Shown one piece after another: positions 6,166 to 14,375 of a DNA stretch of 64,000 bases. The position numbers were made by a program, and so were the translations under genes. The notes under the pieces were generated by a model. The model was not told the origin of the DNA, did no database searches, and saw only the letters and a list, made by a program, of their open reading frames with translations. Each line of letters starts with the position of its first letter. Positions within the stretch are counted from its first letter, which is position 1. The stretch comes from Synechococcus sp. PCC 6312 (GTDB taxonomy: Bacteria; Cyanobacteriota; Cyanobacteriia; Thermosynechococcales; Thermosynechococcaceae): assembly GCF_000316685.1 (NCBI RefSeq), contig NC_019680.1, positions 1,117,501 through 1,181,500 on the forward strand, given 5' to 3'.

Positions 6166-8867
6166 TGTTTCCTCACGTCCAGGTCAAGGCCCCTAGTTTC
6201 TCTGAAATTGCCACCGTTGACGGCGAGCGGGACATTACCCGGAGTTGGCTGGGGGAATTGCTCGACTCTCAAGACCCGATTGTGCGGTTGCGGGGGCACG
6301 GGCGGCTGGAGATTTACGACAAGGTTTTAGAGGATTGGCAGGTTCACAGCACGTTCCAGCAACGGCGGCGGGCGGTGACTCGCTATCGTTGGGAAGTTTC
6401 TCCCGGTTCCAGGCCCAATCAAGAACCCGGCCGGGCCGAGAAAATGGCGGCGGACTTTATCCGGGCAGTTTTGGACTCGATCAACTGGGATGACATCACC
6501 GATAAGAAACTCTACGGCGTGTTTTACGGCCATTCTGTAGCTGAGTGCATGTTTGCTCGGGATGGCAAGCAAATCATCCTGGACGATACGAAAGACGGGA
6601 TTCGAGTCCGTGACCGGAAGCGGTTTGTTTGGGATAAGAATTTTGGCTTGCGGCTGCTCACCCGTGAAAAGAGCCTCTACGGTGAACCGCTGCCCCCCTG
6701 CAAGTTTTGGGTGTTCAATACCGGCGGCGACCACAGTGACGACCCCAATGGGCGTGGTTTAGGCAGTTGGCTCTATTGGCCTGTGCTGTTTAAGCGGGAG
6801 CAAGTCAGGCTGGAACTGCGGTATTTAGATAAGTTTGCCGGGGGCAGTTTAATCGGCAAATATCCACCGGGGGCAACGCTGGCCCAGGTAAAAACCCTGA
6901 AGGAAGCGATGCAGCAACTCCGGTCTGGGGGCGGGGCGGCAATCCCTGAGGGGATGATGGTCGAGGTCTTGCAAGCCTCGGCCGCAGCCAGTTCCTACAG
7001 TGATTTTCAAGACCGGATGGATGAGTCCATCGCCAAGGTGGTACTGGGACAGGTGGGAACCTCGGAGGGCGTGGCAGGCCAGCATCGGGGTGAGATGCAG
7101 CATGATGTCCGGCAGGACTTGGTGATTTCCGATAGCGATTTAGTCTGTGGCTCGTTTAACAGGCAAGTGGTGAAGTGGCTCACCCATTGGAACTTTCCCG
7201 GTGCTGTGCCCCCCCAGGTCTATCGCAAAATCGAGAACGACCCCGACCCAAATACCCAGGCCGACCGGGATACCAAAATCATTGGGCTTGGCTTTGCTCC
7301 GACTCTGGATTATGTCAAAGACCAGTATGGCGAGGGCTTTATTGGGGCGGGTGAGAAGGGTGATGGGGCGGGCGTGCCAGCGACGTTGCTCCCCAGCCTG
7401 GTGCAGGTGATTACGGCGGTGGCTGGAGGACAGATTACAGCTACGGCGGGGCGGCAAATCCTGGTCAATACGATCCCTGGAATTACGCCGGAGATGGCTG
7501 AAGCAATGGTCGAGGAGCCACCCCAAGAGCAAAGCTTGGATTCTCAGCTTCAGGGGGCGTTAGGGGGTGATGGCGCTGCCCCGAAAGATACTCAGCAACC
7601 TCAAGACCCACAGCAGGGGGATGCAGCGTTCAGTGCCTTGATTGACCAGATTCAGGGGTTGGTTGAGCAGCCGGAGTTTGCCCAGAAGAAGTGCAGTAAG
7701 GGCTATCCCTGTAAAAATGCTTGTATTTCAACGACCAAAAAGTGTAAGTCTCCTTTGCCAGGCCAGGCTTCGGATTTTGCGGGTTGGGTGTTGACGCAAA
7801 CACTTACAGGGGGGACTCTCAGTGCTGCCCAAAATCAAGCAGCCCAGGGCATAACTGTTGCACAAGGGCTTGGACTCGCTTCGACCCCCACAACTCCCCC
7901 ACCCCCGAGTGCATGGCAGAATTTACCCTCTACTTTGACCTTGCCCGCTCCACCTGCCCCTGCTCCAACTCCACCGCCGAAGAAGCCGAGAGCCAAGAAA
8001 GTCAAGGCTGCAACAAATGCGCCAACCCCGCCGTCTATTCCGGTAACAGGGACAGACCGACTGGCTGAGGCGATTAAAAACAACGATTTTGCGACAGTGG
8101 TGGCCGAGTCTGAGGCGATTTATCGAGATGCCAAGGCCTGGGCTAAGACCTATGTTGACGTAGCACGTGGAGATGTGGGTATTGATTTTAGAGCCGGAAC
8201 AACTCCGGGTAACTTTAATAAGCCCGACCCGATTCTCTCGGTTTTAATGCAGACCCGAACGGGTTTTGGCGACTTGCCAGAGGTGATATCCAGGCAGGAA
8301 ATGGAGCGAGAACTGGCTACAGGTAAGGACGTTCTTTATCGAGGATTCTCAAGTGAACGTGCCAGCTTCGATGCTCGATTTACTCAGTTAAAGACTGGCG
8401 AAGCCTTGGGTATGCACGGGATTTATGGGCATGGACTCTACACGGCCATTGCCAAAGGGGATGATAGCCTTGACCGTCAAAACGCCCACTCAACGGCTGT
8501 TGGCTATGATGGCCACGGGGTTGTCAAGATGATGCCCAAGGATGGCTTTGCAACCGTCAAGGACAGCCTCTTGAAAACTGAAACCAAGCGGACTCAGTTG
8601 GCGTTTGGGAAGTGGGCAACTAAAGAACGCAATAAGCTCTCTGACCAAGCCCAAGCTGATTTTGATCAGAAAGTGAAATGGGCGGAGCGGGTGATGTGGG
8701 GCGATGAAGGCAGTGCCGGCATTTCCGGCCGGTTTGCAGTTCTTAAAGGCTACGACATGGTTGATATTTCCGGCGTTTCCTATGATTCGAGCTACCGACT
8801 GTTGCTTAATCGCGCCAAGGTAAAAATTCAAGATGAGCGGGTTTCTCCCCGTGGAAAAACGATTTAA
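6165..8867 (+). CDS. portal protein (DUF935) with Cys-motif domain and ADP-ribosyltransferase-like C-terminus
   Basis: Residues 1 to about 450 are a DUF935/gp29-type portal (ITRSWLGELLDSQDPI, LYGVFYGHSVAE, FAGGSLIGKYPPGA, GTSEGVAGQHRGEMQHDV). At E504-F505-A506 the portal character ends and C510-x5-C-x3-C-x6-C begins, then a Pro/Thr-rich linker, then about 250 residues with LYRGFSSE (Arg726) and MHGIYGHGLYTA (750-761), resembling the NAD-binding signatures of ADP-ribosyltransferases. The usual C-terminal helical end of DUF935 is missing here and appears in the gene at 9281. At 900 residues it is far longer than the about 510 of Mu gp29. ATG at 6165 follows GGAGGGGG. The ART call is tentative. 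Confidence 0.85.
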   Translation: MFPHVQVKAPSFSEIATVDGERDITRSWLGELLDSQDPIVRLRGHGRLEIYDKVLEDWQVHSTFQQRRRAVTRYRWEVSPGSRPNQEPGRAEKMAADFIRAVLDSINWDDITDKKLYGVFYGHSVAECMFARDGKQIILDDTKDGIRVRDRKRFVWDKNFGLRLLTREKSLYGEPLPPCKFWVFNTGGDHSDDPNGRGLGSWLYWPVLFKREQVRLELRYLDKFAGGSLIGKYPPGATLAQVKTLKEAMQQLRSGGGAAIPEGMMVEVLQASAAASSYSDFQDRMDESIAKVVLGQVGTSEGVAGQHRGEMQHDVRQDLVISDSDLVCGSFNRQVVKWLTHWNFPGAVPPQVYRKIENDPDPNTQADRDTKIIGLGFAPTLDYVKDQYGEGFIGAGEKGDGAGVPATLLPSLVQVITAVAGGQITATAGRQILVNTIPGITPEMAEAMVEEPPQEQSLDSQLQGALGGDGAAPKDTQQPQDPQQGDAAFSALIDQIQGLVEQPEFAQKKCSKGYPCKNACISTTKKCKSPLPGQASDFAGWVLTQTLTGGTLSAAQNQAAQGITVAQGLGLASTPTTPPPPSAWQNLPSTLTLPAPPAPAPTPPPKKPRAKKVKAATNAPTPPSIPVTGTDRLAEAIKNNDFATVVAESEAIYRDAKAWAKTYVDVARGDVGIDFRAGTTPGNFNKPDPILSVLMQTRTGFGDLPEVISRQEMERELATGKDVLYRGFSSERASFDARFTQLKTGEALGMHGIYGHGLYTAIAKGDDSLDRQNAHSTAVGYDGHGVVKMMPKDGFATVKDSLLKTETKRTQLAFGKWATKERNKLSDQAQADFDQKVKWAERVMWGDEGSAGISGRFAVLKGYDMVDISGVSYDSSYRLLLNRAKVKIQDERVSPRGKTI

Positions 8868-8877
8868 GGAGATATGA

Positions 8878-9291
8878 ATGGACGCAAATCTAAAAAAGTT
8901 TTTTGCTGAAAACGGATTGGTTAATCAGCGGGGCGAGACTGTTGCCCCCCCGGATGATGATGTTGAGGGCTGGAAGCGGAATTATCGAGCCTTGATCCAG
9001 TGCTGGAACTTTATGCTGGATGAACAAGAGGCGGCTGTTGAAAATCGCCGGGCCAGCAAGTATTTGATGGGACTAAATTCTATCGGTTACGACTTTATGG
9101 ATGTGGAGGCAATGCTGAAACGCCACGGGCTAAATCCCAAGCAAGTGGAGCAAGAGATTTGTCAGAAGTTAGGTTGCCCGACCCTTGATAAGCGTAATGC
9201 CCAAAACAGGGAGTTTATGAAACGAATGGCTGCCCGCGATGGTGAGGAGCCTGGTTTTGTTGATGATTGGGAGGACGAGGATGAAGATTAA
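8878..9291 (+). CDS. small acidic protein after the ART-like domain (possible inhibitor or cargo)
   Basis: A 137-residue soluble protein with a strongly acidic tail (DDWEDEDED). AAGGAG lies six bases before the ATG at 8878. No family recognised. It sits between the ART-like end of the portal gene and the gene holding the displaced portal C-terminus, overlapping the latter by 11 bases. An immunity protein for the ART-like domain is a reasonable guess from position, size and charge, but nothing in the sequence proves it. Confidence 0.6.
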   Translation: MDANLKKFFAENGLVNQRGETVAPPDDDVEGWKRNYRALIQCWNFMLDEQEAAVENRRASKYLMGLNSIGYDFMDVEAMLKRHGLNPKQVEQEICQKLGCPTLDKRNAQNREFMKRMAARDGEEPGFVDDWEDEDED

Positions 9292-9802
9292 ACTACCTGA
9301 ATCGGTCACGCCCCAACAGTTCCAACAGATTGCCCCGGTGCTGATTCGAGCAATTTTGGCAGAGGGTTTTGGCGGTTGGGGCGGTAAAACCGATGGCCTG
9401 ACGTTTGCCGTTGCCAATGGTGAAATTACCGGCCAGTTTCGGGATGGACGGGGGCTTTACACCTATCGGCTGTGGCAAGAAAAGGGGCAGTGGCAGCGGG
9501 AGTTTGGCCCGATTGCTGGGGTGGAAGATATTAACTCACCCGAATTTGCGGCCCCTGACGCTCCTGAGCCTACCACTGCTGACCAGTTTGTAGCCCAGTT
9601 GCGGGACTCGGCCGGTGAGGTGATTGGGGGTTGGACTGACCAGATTAAGGAACTGCTAGAAGACACCACCGACCTGCCGGAATTTGCCGCCAAACTTTAT
9701 GACCTCTACCCGGATTTGCAGGGGGAGGAATTGACAGCGGTCATGGGTGAGGCGATGCTGGCAGCGAGTTGGGCCGGGGCGTTTGAGGCACAGGATGCCT
9801 GA
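9281..9802 (+). CDS. displaced portal C-terminal domain preceded by a cassette-end domain
   Basis: 173 residues in two parts. Residues 1-87 are homologous to residues 1-85 of the gene at 15608 (shared LPE-x-TP-x-Q, IxPxLxxxIL, GxF-xG, KGxW/EW, GV and the end EFAA). From E88-F89-A90-A91 the rest (AGEVIGGWTDQIKELL to LYPDLQGEELTAVMGEAMLAASWAGAFEA) looks like the helical C-terminus that normally closes DUF935 portals. I infer that this gene is the downstream half of an interrupted portal gene. ATG at 9281 follows GAGGACGAGG. Confidence 0.7.
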   Translation: MKIKLPESVTPQQFQQIAPVLIRAILAEGFGGWGGKTDGLTFAVANGEITGQFRDGRGLYTYRLWQEKGQWQREFGPIAGVEDINSPEFAAPDAPEPTTADQFVAQLRDSAGEVIGGWTDQIKELLEDTTDLPEFAAKLYDLYPDLQGEELTAVMGEAMLAASWAGAFEAQDA

Positions 9803-10937
9803 GGTTAATTACGCCCGTCTCCCCTTTGCCGATGCCATTGAGTTTTTTCGAGGCAAGGTCAACGCCGATACGGATCGCTGGGATGACATTTGGCAGGAGC
9901 AGCATGACACTCAGTTTGTGGTGGCCGGGGCCAAGGGAGCGATTCTCCAGGATTTTCGAGAGGCGGTGGAGAAAGCCATTGCTGAGGGCATGAGTCGGGC
10001 GGATTTTTTGCAACAGTTTGACCAGATTGTGGCGACCAGGGGCTGGGACTATAAAGGCGGTCGGGATTGGCGAGCCAACCTGATTTACGGGACGAACCTG
10101 AGAACGGCTTATGCGGCGGGGCGACATCAGCAGCAAACGGAGCCAAGCCAGTTAAAACGCCGTCCCTACTGGGGGTGGCAGCACGGCGATACTCGCAACC
10201 CAAGGCCCTTGCACCTGGCGTTAGACGGTAAAGTTTTTCGGGCTGACGACCCGTTTTGGCAGACTATGTACCCTCCCGCGGACTGGGGCTGTCAGTGCCA
10301 GGTGGTGAGTTTGTCAGAGCGGGATTTGCGGCGGTTGGGTAAGGACGAGCCGGATATTCCGCCGATTGTCGGGGGGATTATGTCAGCCTTTGACCCGAAA
10401 ACGGGAACGATGTTGGCGGCAAGGGTAGAGGCGGGAGCGGGCTGGGATTATGTGCCTGGCCAGTCCAATATCCAGCAACGGCGGCAACAGGTTCTGAAGC
10501 GGTTAGACCCGGCGTTGCAAGGGCAGATAATGGCAGAAGTCCAAGGGCCAAGTAATTTATCTGGTACAAATCAGGGACAGATTCGGGCTGGAAATACGAT
10601 GGCTGGTAGAACTCCTCCTCCTGGAATTGTGAGAAATTCGAGGTTTGTAAGCCGTCATTTACCTCAAGGCAGAGATGCTCAAAAACTTTTGCAACAAGGG
10701 AAGGCGGCCCATGTTTTCTTGGATGAAGCCACAATGAGTCGGGTTGAGTCTGACCTGCTTGCTCGTGGAGAATTTGCTGGTACTGTGCGGGGGCATGACC
10801 GCTATGGACTTGGCTACCCAGAGCCTATTGGGTATAGAATTGCCCCAGATGGGGAGAGGCAATCGCTATATTATGCCGAACTGAAAGTTAAAGATGGAGA
10901 ATACCATGCCGTCCCTCGAAACAAGCCTGCCACCTGA
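9795..10937 (+). CDS. MuF / SPP1 gp7-type head protein with toxin-like C-terminal domain
   Basis: Residues 1 to about 250 are a MuF head-morphogenesis domain: YGTNLRTAYAAGRH at 98-111, RPYWGW, HLALDGKVFRADDPFW and the PPADWGCQCQV cysteine pair at 160-170. After a linker, residues about 275-380 form a separate domain (SRFVSRHL, AAHVFLDEATM, GTVRGHDRYGLGYPEPIGYRI, LYYAELKVKDGEYH) resembling toxin ends of MuF polymorphic toxins known from temperate phages. MuF proteins ride in the capsid, so the tail domain could be delivered with DNA. A small gene overlaps its end. The catalytic activity is unknown. Confidence 0.85.
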   Translation: MPEVNYARLPFADAIEFFRGKVNADTDRWDDIWQEQHDTQFVVAGAKGAILQDFREAVEKAIAEGMSRADFLQQFDQIVATRGWDYKGGRDWRANLIYGTNLRTAYAAGRHQQQTEPSQLKRRPYWGWQHGDTRNPRPLHLALDGKVFRADDPFWQTMYPPADWGCQCQVVSLSERDLRRLGKDEPDIPPIVGGIMSAFDPKTGTMLAARVEAGAGWDYVPGQSNIQQRRQQVLKRLDPALQGQIMAEVQGPSNLSGTNQGQIRAGNTMAGRTPPPGIVRNSRFVSRHLPQGRDAQKLLQQGKAAHVFLDEATMSRVESDLLARGEFAGTVRGHDRYGLGYPEPIGYRIAPDGERQSLYYAELKVKDGEYHAVPRNKPAT

Positions 10938-11172
10938 TTGGGTCTTTATTGAAACTTGGGTCGATGCCACATCTCGCATTCCCTATGTTTTGATGGTTGT
11001 GGCAGATCAAAAAGGCAACTATAAAATTTACGACCCCAAGGAAAACTATAAGTCCATCCTTGAAAGCAATCGTTACGAGGATGTTGAGGAGTTTTTGCTT
11101 GAGGATGAGTATGACCTGGTGGGCAAACGCTTTAGCGATCAGGTTTTAACGCCCCCGCAACTGGCAGCGTAA
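10906..11172 (+). CDS. candidate immunity protein for the MuF toxin-like domain
   Basis: An 88-residue acidic protein (92 if the ATG at 10894 is used). The ATG at 10906 has GGAG six bases upstream. The sequence has FIETWVDATSRIPYVLMVV, a beta-rich centre and the acidic helix YEDVEEFLLEDEYDLV. It overlaps the end of the MuF gene by 32 bases, which is the usual toxin-immunity layout. No family recognised, and the immunity role is inferred from position and size only. Confidence 0.55.
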   Translation: MPSLETSLPPDWVFIETWVDATSRIPYVLMVVADQKGNYKIYDPKENYKSILESNRYEDVEEFLLEDEYDLVGKRFSDQVLTPPQLAA

Positions 11173-11618
11173 TGACCACCATCCGAGTCACCTTTGAAGA
11201 TTCTGGGGTTCAGAACGCCCTGAATCAACAGGCCAACCGCTTAGGGAACCCCAGAGAAATGCTTGCCGATATTGGGGCCCACATGGACATGAAAACCCGG
11301 ACTCGGATTCGACAACTCGGACAACCCCAGGATGCGGTGACAACACTGGATGGGCAGGCCTGGGCCCCACTGGCAGAGGCGACCATCAAGCACAAGCAAC
11401 GTAAACGCAAGAAGGAGCGGAAGTTGCAGCAGGATGGGGAATTACTGGGGACGATTACCTATCAAGCCAATTCGCAGCAGGTAGAAATTGGCTCTGGGGC
11501 GAAGCATTCGGTGTATCAGCAATTTGGAACCAAAAATATCCCAGCCCGGCCGTTTTTGTTTGTGACAGCCGAGGACGAGGCAGAGATCGGCGAGATTGTC
11601 CGGGACTTTTTGTCTTAG
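11172..11618 (+). CDS. virion morphogenesis protein (Mu gpG / tail completion family)
   Basis: A 148-residue protein of the Phage_tail_S / Mu gpG family. It shows an N-terminal strand IRVTFEDSG, the helix MLADIGAHMDMKTRTRI, the characteristic WAPLAEATIKHK, a basic loop, and the closing IGSGAKHSVYQQFGTKNIPARPFL. These proteins finish head or tail assembly. It overlaps the immunity candidate by one base, and its TAG stop is embedded in copy 2 of the operator motif. Confidence 0.85.
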   Translation: MTTIRVTFEDSGVQNALNQQANRLGNPREMLADIGAHMDMKTRTRIRQLGQPQDAVTTLDGQAWAPLAEATIKHKQRKRKKERKLQQDGELLGTITYQANSQQVEIGSGAKHSVYQQFGTKNIPARPFLFVTAEDEAEIGEIVRDFLS

Positions 11619-11635
11619 ACTTTTGTCCTGTTGTT
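11615..11635 (+). promoter_or_regulatory. repeated phage operator/promoter motif, copy 2
   Basis: Identical over 21 bases to the copy at 1898 (TTA then GACTTTTGTCCTGTTGTT). It starts within the stop codon of the gpG-like gene and ends 47 bases before the next start, so it probably drives the tail-fibre-like genes 11683-13265. Confidence 0.6.
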
Positions 11636-11682
11636 GGGCAGAGGATTAGGGAGTTGACTGGGGGAACAGTCTGGAGAAGGGT

Positions 11683-12036
11683 ATGACATTACTTGAGGGA
11701 GTTACACCAGAGGGAACAACTAAGGCAATCCGCGTTAATTCCGAGGGTCGAAGCCTAAATCCGGTTGTTTCGTTGATTTCCACAGGCCCCACTCAAACCG
11801 CCAGCCTTGGAACAGATTGGACGGCTCTCGCCGCTGGGGCCTGTAGCCAAATTACCCTGCAAAATGTGACGGGGGCGACAATTAGTTACCGCCTGGGGGA
11901 GGCAGCCACCGAGTTTGATTTGCCGACCAATTCTTCCGTTTTACTGCCCTGTTTAGCGAACTCAAGTGAGTGGCAAATCCGGCGCAAGGATACCAGTAAC
12001 ACTCGGGTCACGGTTCAGTTTTTGAGGGTGGGATAG
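11683..12036 (+). CDS. beta-rich virion protein, unknown
   Basis: A 117-residue protein, threonine/serine/valine-rich and predicted beta. It opens with a segment (IRVNSEGRS) similar to small virion or collar proteins and contains ITLQNVTGATISYRLGE. No enzyme motif. It is the first gene after operator copy 2 and is followed directly by another structural-looking gene, so a role as an accessory virion or fibre protein is likely. Exact function unknown. Confidence 0.55.
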   Translation: MTLLEGVTPEGTTKAIRVNSEGRSLNPVVSLISTGPTQTASLGTDWTALAAGACSQITLQNVTGATISYRLGEAATEFDLPTNSSVLLPCLANSSEWQIRRKDTSNTRVTVQFLRVG

Positions 12037-12867
12037 ATGCAGGGCTTTGGTATCCCGATTGTTGCGTCCCCGGTTCTTTCTCTTTTGGAGGCAGACCGAA
12101 TCACGATTTCCAATAATTCCAGCGACACTGCCAACGATCTTGACTTTTCGGCAGGCCGGTCGGTCTTGCAAAATGCCGCAGGGGATCGCCGAGTCGTCGT
12201 TTTTCCTGCGCCAATTACCAAGCAGATTGACGCAAGCTGGGCCTTGGGAACAAATCAAGGCGGATTGGATGCTGGCTCGGTTGCCGATGGCACTTACCAT
12301 GCGTTTGTGATATTCAACTCGGTTTCTGGCTTGACCAATGCAATTTTCAGCAACTCCTTGACTCCGACTTTGCCCGTTGGGTTTGGCTGGTGGCGACGGG
12401 TGGGCAGTTTCACTCGGGTGTCCAGCGTAAACAGATCCTTTGCTCAGTTTGGGCGCTATTTCCAGTTTGCTACGAGGATTCGCGCCCTCGACAACTATGC
12501 GGTCAGCACAAGCGGCGAGTTGATTGTGCTGCCTGTTCCCACAGGTCTTTCTGTGCGGGCGCACGGTACACTCAGCTTGGGCGGCGGGCCTGCGGATTCA
12601 TCAAATTTACTGGTGCTGGTACTGGGCGGTAATCTGACAGGGACTATCCCTGATGCCCGGCCAACCCTGGGCACATTTGGCGCCACCGTTGGCCATCGCC
12701 GGGATGCTTCGTACTCGGGGATTGCGACGGGTGGGGGGACTGTTTCGGAGATTGTCCGCACGACAAACACGAGTGGGCAACTGTATTTTCGCCGGAGTGG
12801 CACTTATCAATCCGGCAGTGCCCAAACCACTTTTCAAATCCACGGTTACGAGGACGTTTTGTTGTGA
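12037..12867 (+). CDS. tail-fibre-like virion protein
   Basis: A 276-residue beta-rich protein. The central stretch (GSVADGTYHAFVIFN, NAIFSNSLTPTLPVGF, WWRRVGSF) is a pattern often seen in phage fibre and appendage proteins, where a conditioned value is reported as text-like repeated strands. Glycine/serine/threonine-rich elsewhere. Together with 11683 and 12864 it forms a short block under operator copy 2 inside the head genes, an unusual place for fibre genes. Call based on pattern, not on a named domain. Confidence 0.55.
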   Translation: MQGFGIPIVASPVLSLLEADRITISNNSSDTANDLDFSAGRSVLQNAAGDRRVVVFPAPITKQIDASWALGTNQGGLDAGSVADGTYHAFVIFNSVSGLTNAIFSNSLTPTLPVGFGWWRRVGSFTRVSSVNRSFAQFGRYFQFATRIRALDNYAVSTSGELIVLPVPTGLSVRAHGTLSLGGGPADSSNLLVLVLGGNLTGTIPDARPTLGTFGATVGHRRDASYSGIATGGGTVSEIVRTTNTSGQLYFRRSGTYQSGSAQTTFQIHGYEDVLL

Positions 12868-13265
12868 TTTTTTATGACCCCGAAAACCCAGAAAGAGGTG
12901 CGGTCGCCGTTCCTCAAGGCGATTTTCAAACACCAATAGCCGAAGAAGATTTTGAAACTTTAGTGGCAGGATTGGAGCCTGAAACCGCACCGCCAAATTG
13001 GGATGGGTTCAACGGGGCAATTTTGTCTGATGTGCGGCTGAATCAGGTTCAAGGGGCGGCGTTATCGGTGGCTCCAGCGGCAGCAATTGCACTTCCGGCG
13101 GCTCTGTCTCAGGTGAGTACCAATGGTGTGACAGCGTTTGGCTTGGTGTTTGGTGCGGTTTGTGGGGCGGGCGGGGCAACGACTGAGGATCGCCAGGCCT
13201 GGGCTGATTTGGCCGAGTCTTGCAATTTGCCTGCCGAGTTTGTGGCAGTTGTGCGGGGCGAATAG
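12864..13265 (+). CDS. hypothetical prophage protein
   Basis: A 133-residue protein starting at GTG and overlapping the fibre-like gene stop. An N-terminal acidic region (YDPENPERG, IAEEDFETL) is followed by an alanine-rich hydrophobic middle (APAAAIALPAAL, FGLVFGAVCGAGG) and a short helical end. No domain recognised. It may accompany the fibre-like protein, as tail-fibre assembly genes often do, but there is no direct sign of that. Confidence 0.5.
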   Translation: MIFYDPENPERGAVAVPQGDFQTPIAEEDFETLVAGLEPETAPPNWDGFNGAILSDVRLNQVQGAALSVAPAAAIALPAALSQVSTNGVTAFGLVFGAVCGAGGATTEDRQAWADLAESCNLPAEFVAVVRGE

Positions 13266-13318
13266 CAAAAACTCCCCAGATTGCTCCAGGGAGAAGTATT
13301 TGCGGTGAATTGTTGGAA

Positions 13319-13732
13319 TTAGGCAGCTAACCCCCAACCCCCAAGGGGGAAAGTTACGGCAAGAGCGGCGATTAACTGGTCTTTGGTAAGGCGGCCATAG
13401 CGGGGGATTTTGTGGCTACTGGCTAAGGCTTTTAACTGGCGAATCGTGAGATTGCTTAGGTCGTCGTGGGGAAAAAGAACCAGATTGTCAGGATTTGGGG
13501 TGGAATCGGGGACTGGGGCGGTTGTATCGGTTTGGGCGGGGGTTGTAGTGTCTAAATCGTTGACGGCGGTTATGGGGGCTTCTGGTGGGGTATCTCCCAA
13601 GGGGGCGGTTTCAAGGGTGGCAATTTCGGCTTTTTCGGCTGCGATTTTGAGTAAGAGCCGCTTGTACTGGCGCAGTTTTTTCAGGGCTTCTTTGGCGGCT
13701 AAGATTTCGTTGTCGAGTTGTTGAATGTCCAT
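13319..13732 (-). CDS. coiled-coil protein with C-terminal Rho-N/SAP-like domain, copy 1
   Basis: About 137 residues on the opposite strand. An N-terminal coiled coil (LDNEILAAKEALKKLRQYKRLLLKIAAEKAEIATLE) is followed by a Pro/Thr/Asp-rich linker and a 35-residue end domain, LTIRQLKALASSHKIPRYGRLTKDQLIAAL with an intervening basic loop, which matches Rho N-terminal/SAP-like nucleic-acid-binding helices. The ATG at 13732 has AAGGA upstream. The end domain is a clear paralogue of that in the next gene. Opposite orientation within late phage genes marks it as a moron-type cargo gene. Confidence 0.65.
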   Translation of the reverse strand: MDIQQLDNEILAAKEALKKLRQYKRLLLKIAAEKAEIATLETAPLGDTPPEAPITAVNDLDTTTPAQTDTTAPVPDSTPNPDNLVLFPHDDLSNLTIRQLKALASSHKIPRYGRLTKDQLIAALAVTFPLGGWGLAA

Positions 13733-13805
13733 TGTGAAAATCCTTTTGGGTAGTGGTGTGTAGGGAAGGGGCCGAGAGGTGATCAGGCTCCCAGCCGGTG
13801 GGAGA

Positions 13806-14375
13806 TTAGGCGGTGAGAGCAGCAACTAACTGGTCTTTGGTCATCCGAGAGTAGCCTTTGACCTTGGCGGCTTTGGCGGCGGCTTTTAATTCCCGAATGT
13901 TCATGGCGGCGTATTGGGCGTTGAGATTGGCTTCTTGGGTAGCGACTAATTGGGCAGTGGTGGCGACTAACTCGCAGAAGTTGTGATGCTCGGCAGCTAA
14001 TAAGGCTTTGAGAGCGTCAGTTCTGGGAGTGGGACGAACCACTTCGCAATCTACGGCCACGGCTTCTTCTTCGTAGGCAGGAAGATACCCAGCGATGGCT
14101 ACGGGAGCTAAGGCGTAGGAATTGGGAAAGACGGTAATGGCTACGGTATCAATAGCGGAACGAGCGACGGTGATGGCGGTGCAGCCGTGGGCGTTGGCTT
14201 CGAGAGTGTCAACCCAATTGTCGAAAACGACTCGAGCGTCCCGACCGGCTTGGATGGTGGCTTGACCGGCCTCGTGAATAACAACGGCAGCGGCAATGGC
14301 GAAACGAGCGGTGGAGCAAGCAATATCAACAATGCCGAAGGCGACATCAATACCTGCGTAGAGTAAATCAAACAT
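13806..14375 (-). CDS. protein with C-terminal Rho-N/SAP-like domain, copy 2
   Basis: 189 residues: an alanine/valine-rich N-terminal part (about 1-130, possibly partly membrane-associated but without a clear helix break), a helical middle, and the C-terminal MNIRELKAAAKAAKVKGYSRMTKDQLVAAL region, homologous to the end of the gene at 13319. Both genes share the leader GATTTTCAC just before their ATG, suggesting duplication of a whole unit. Rho itself is absent from most cyanobacteria, so this domain here is more likely a DNA/RNA-binding module than part of Rho termination. Function unknown. Confidence 0.6.
   Translation of the reverse strand: MFDLLYAGIDVAFGIVDIACSTARFAIAAAVVIHEAGQATIQAGRDARVVFDNWVDTLEANAHGCTAITVARSAIDTVAITVFPNSYALAPVAIAGYLPAYEEEAVAVDCEVVRPTPRTDALKALLAAEHHNFCELVATTAQLVATQEANLNAQYAAMNIRELKAAAKAAKVKGYSRMTKDQLVAALTA

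Noticed and set aside
7674-9550. Intein as explanation of the split portal
   Set aside because: No N-terminal Cys/Ser splice block and no C-terminal His-Asn before Cys/Ser/Thr at the EFA junctions, and the two halves are separated by stop codons and another gene.
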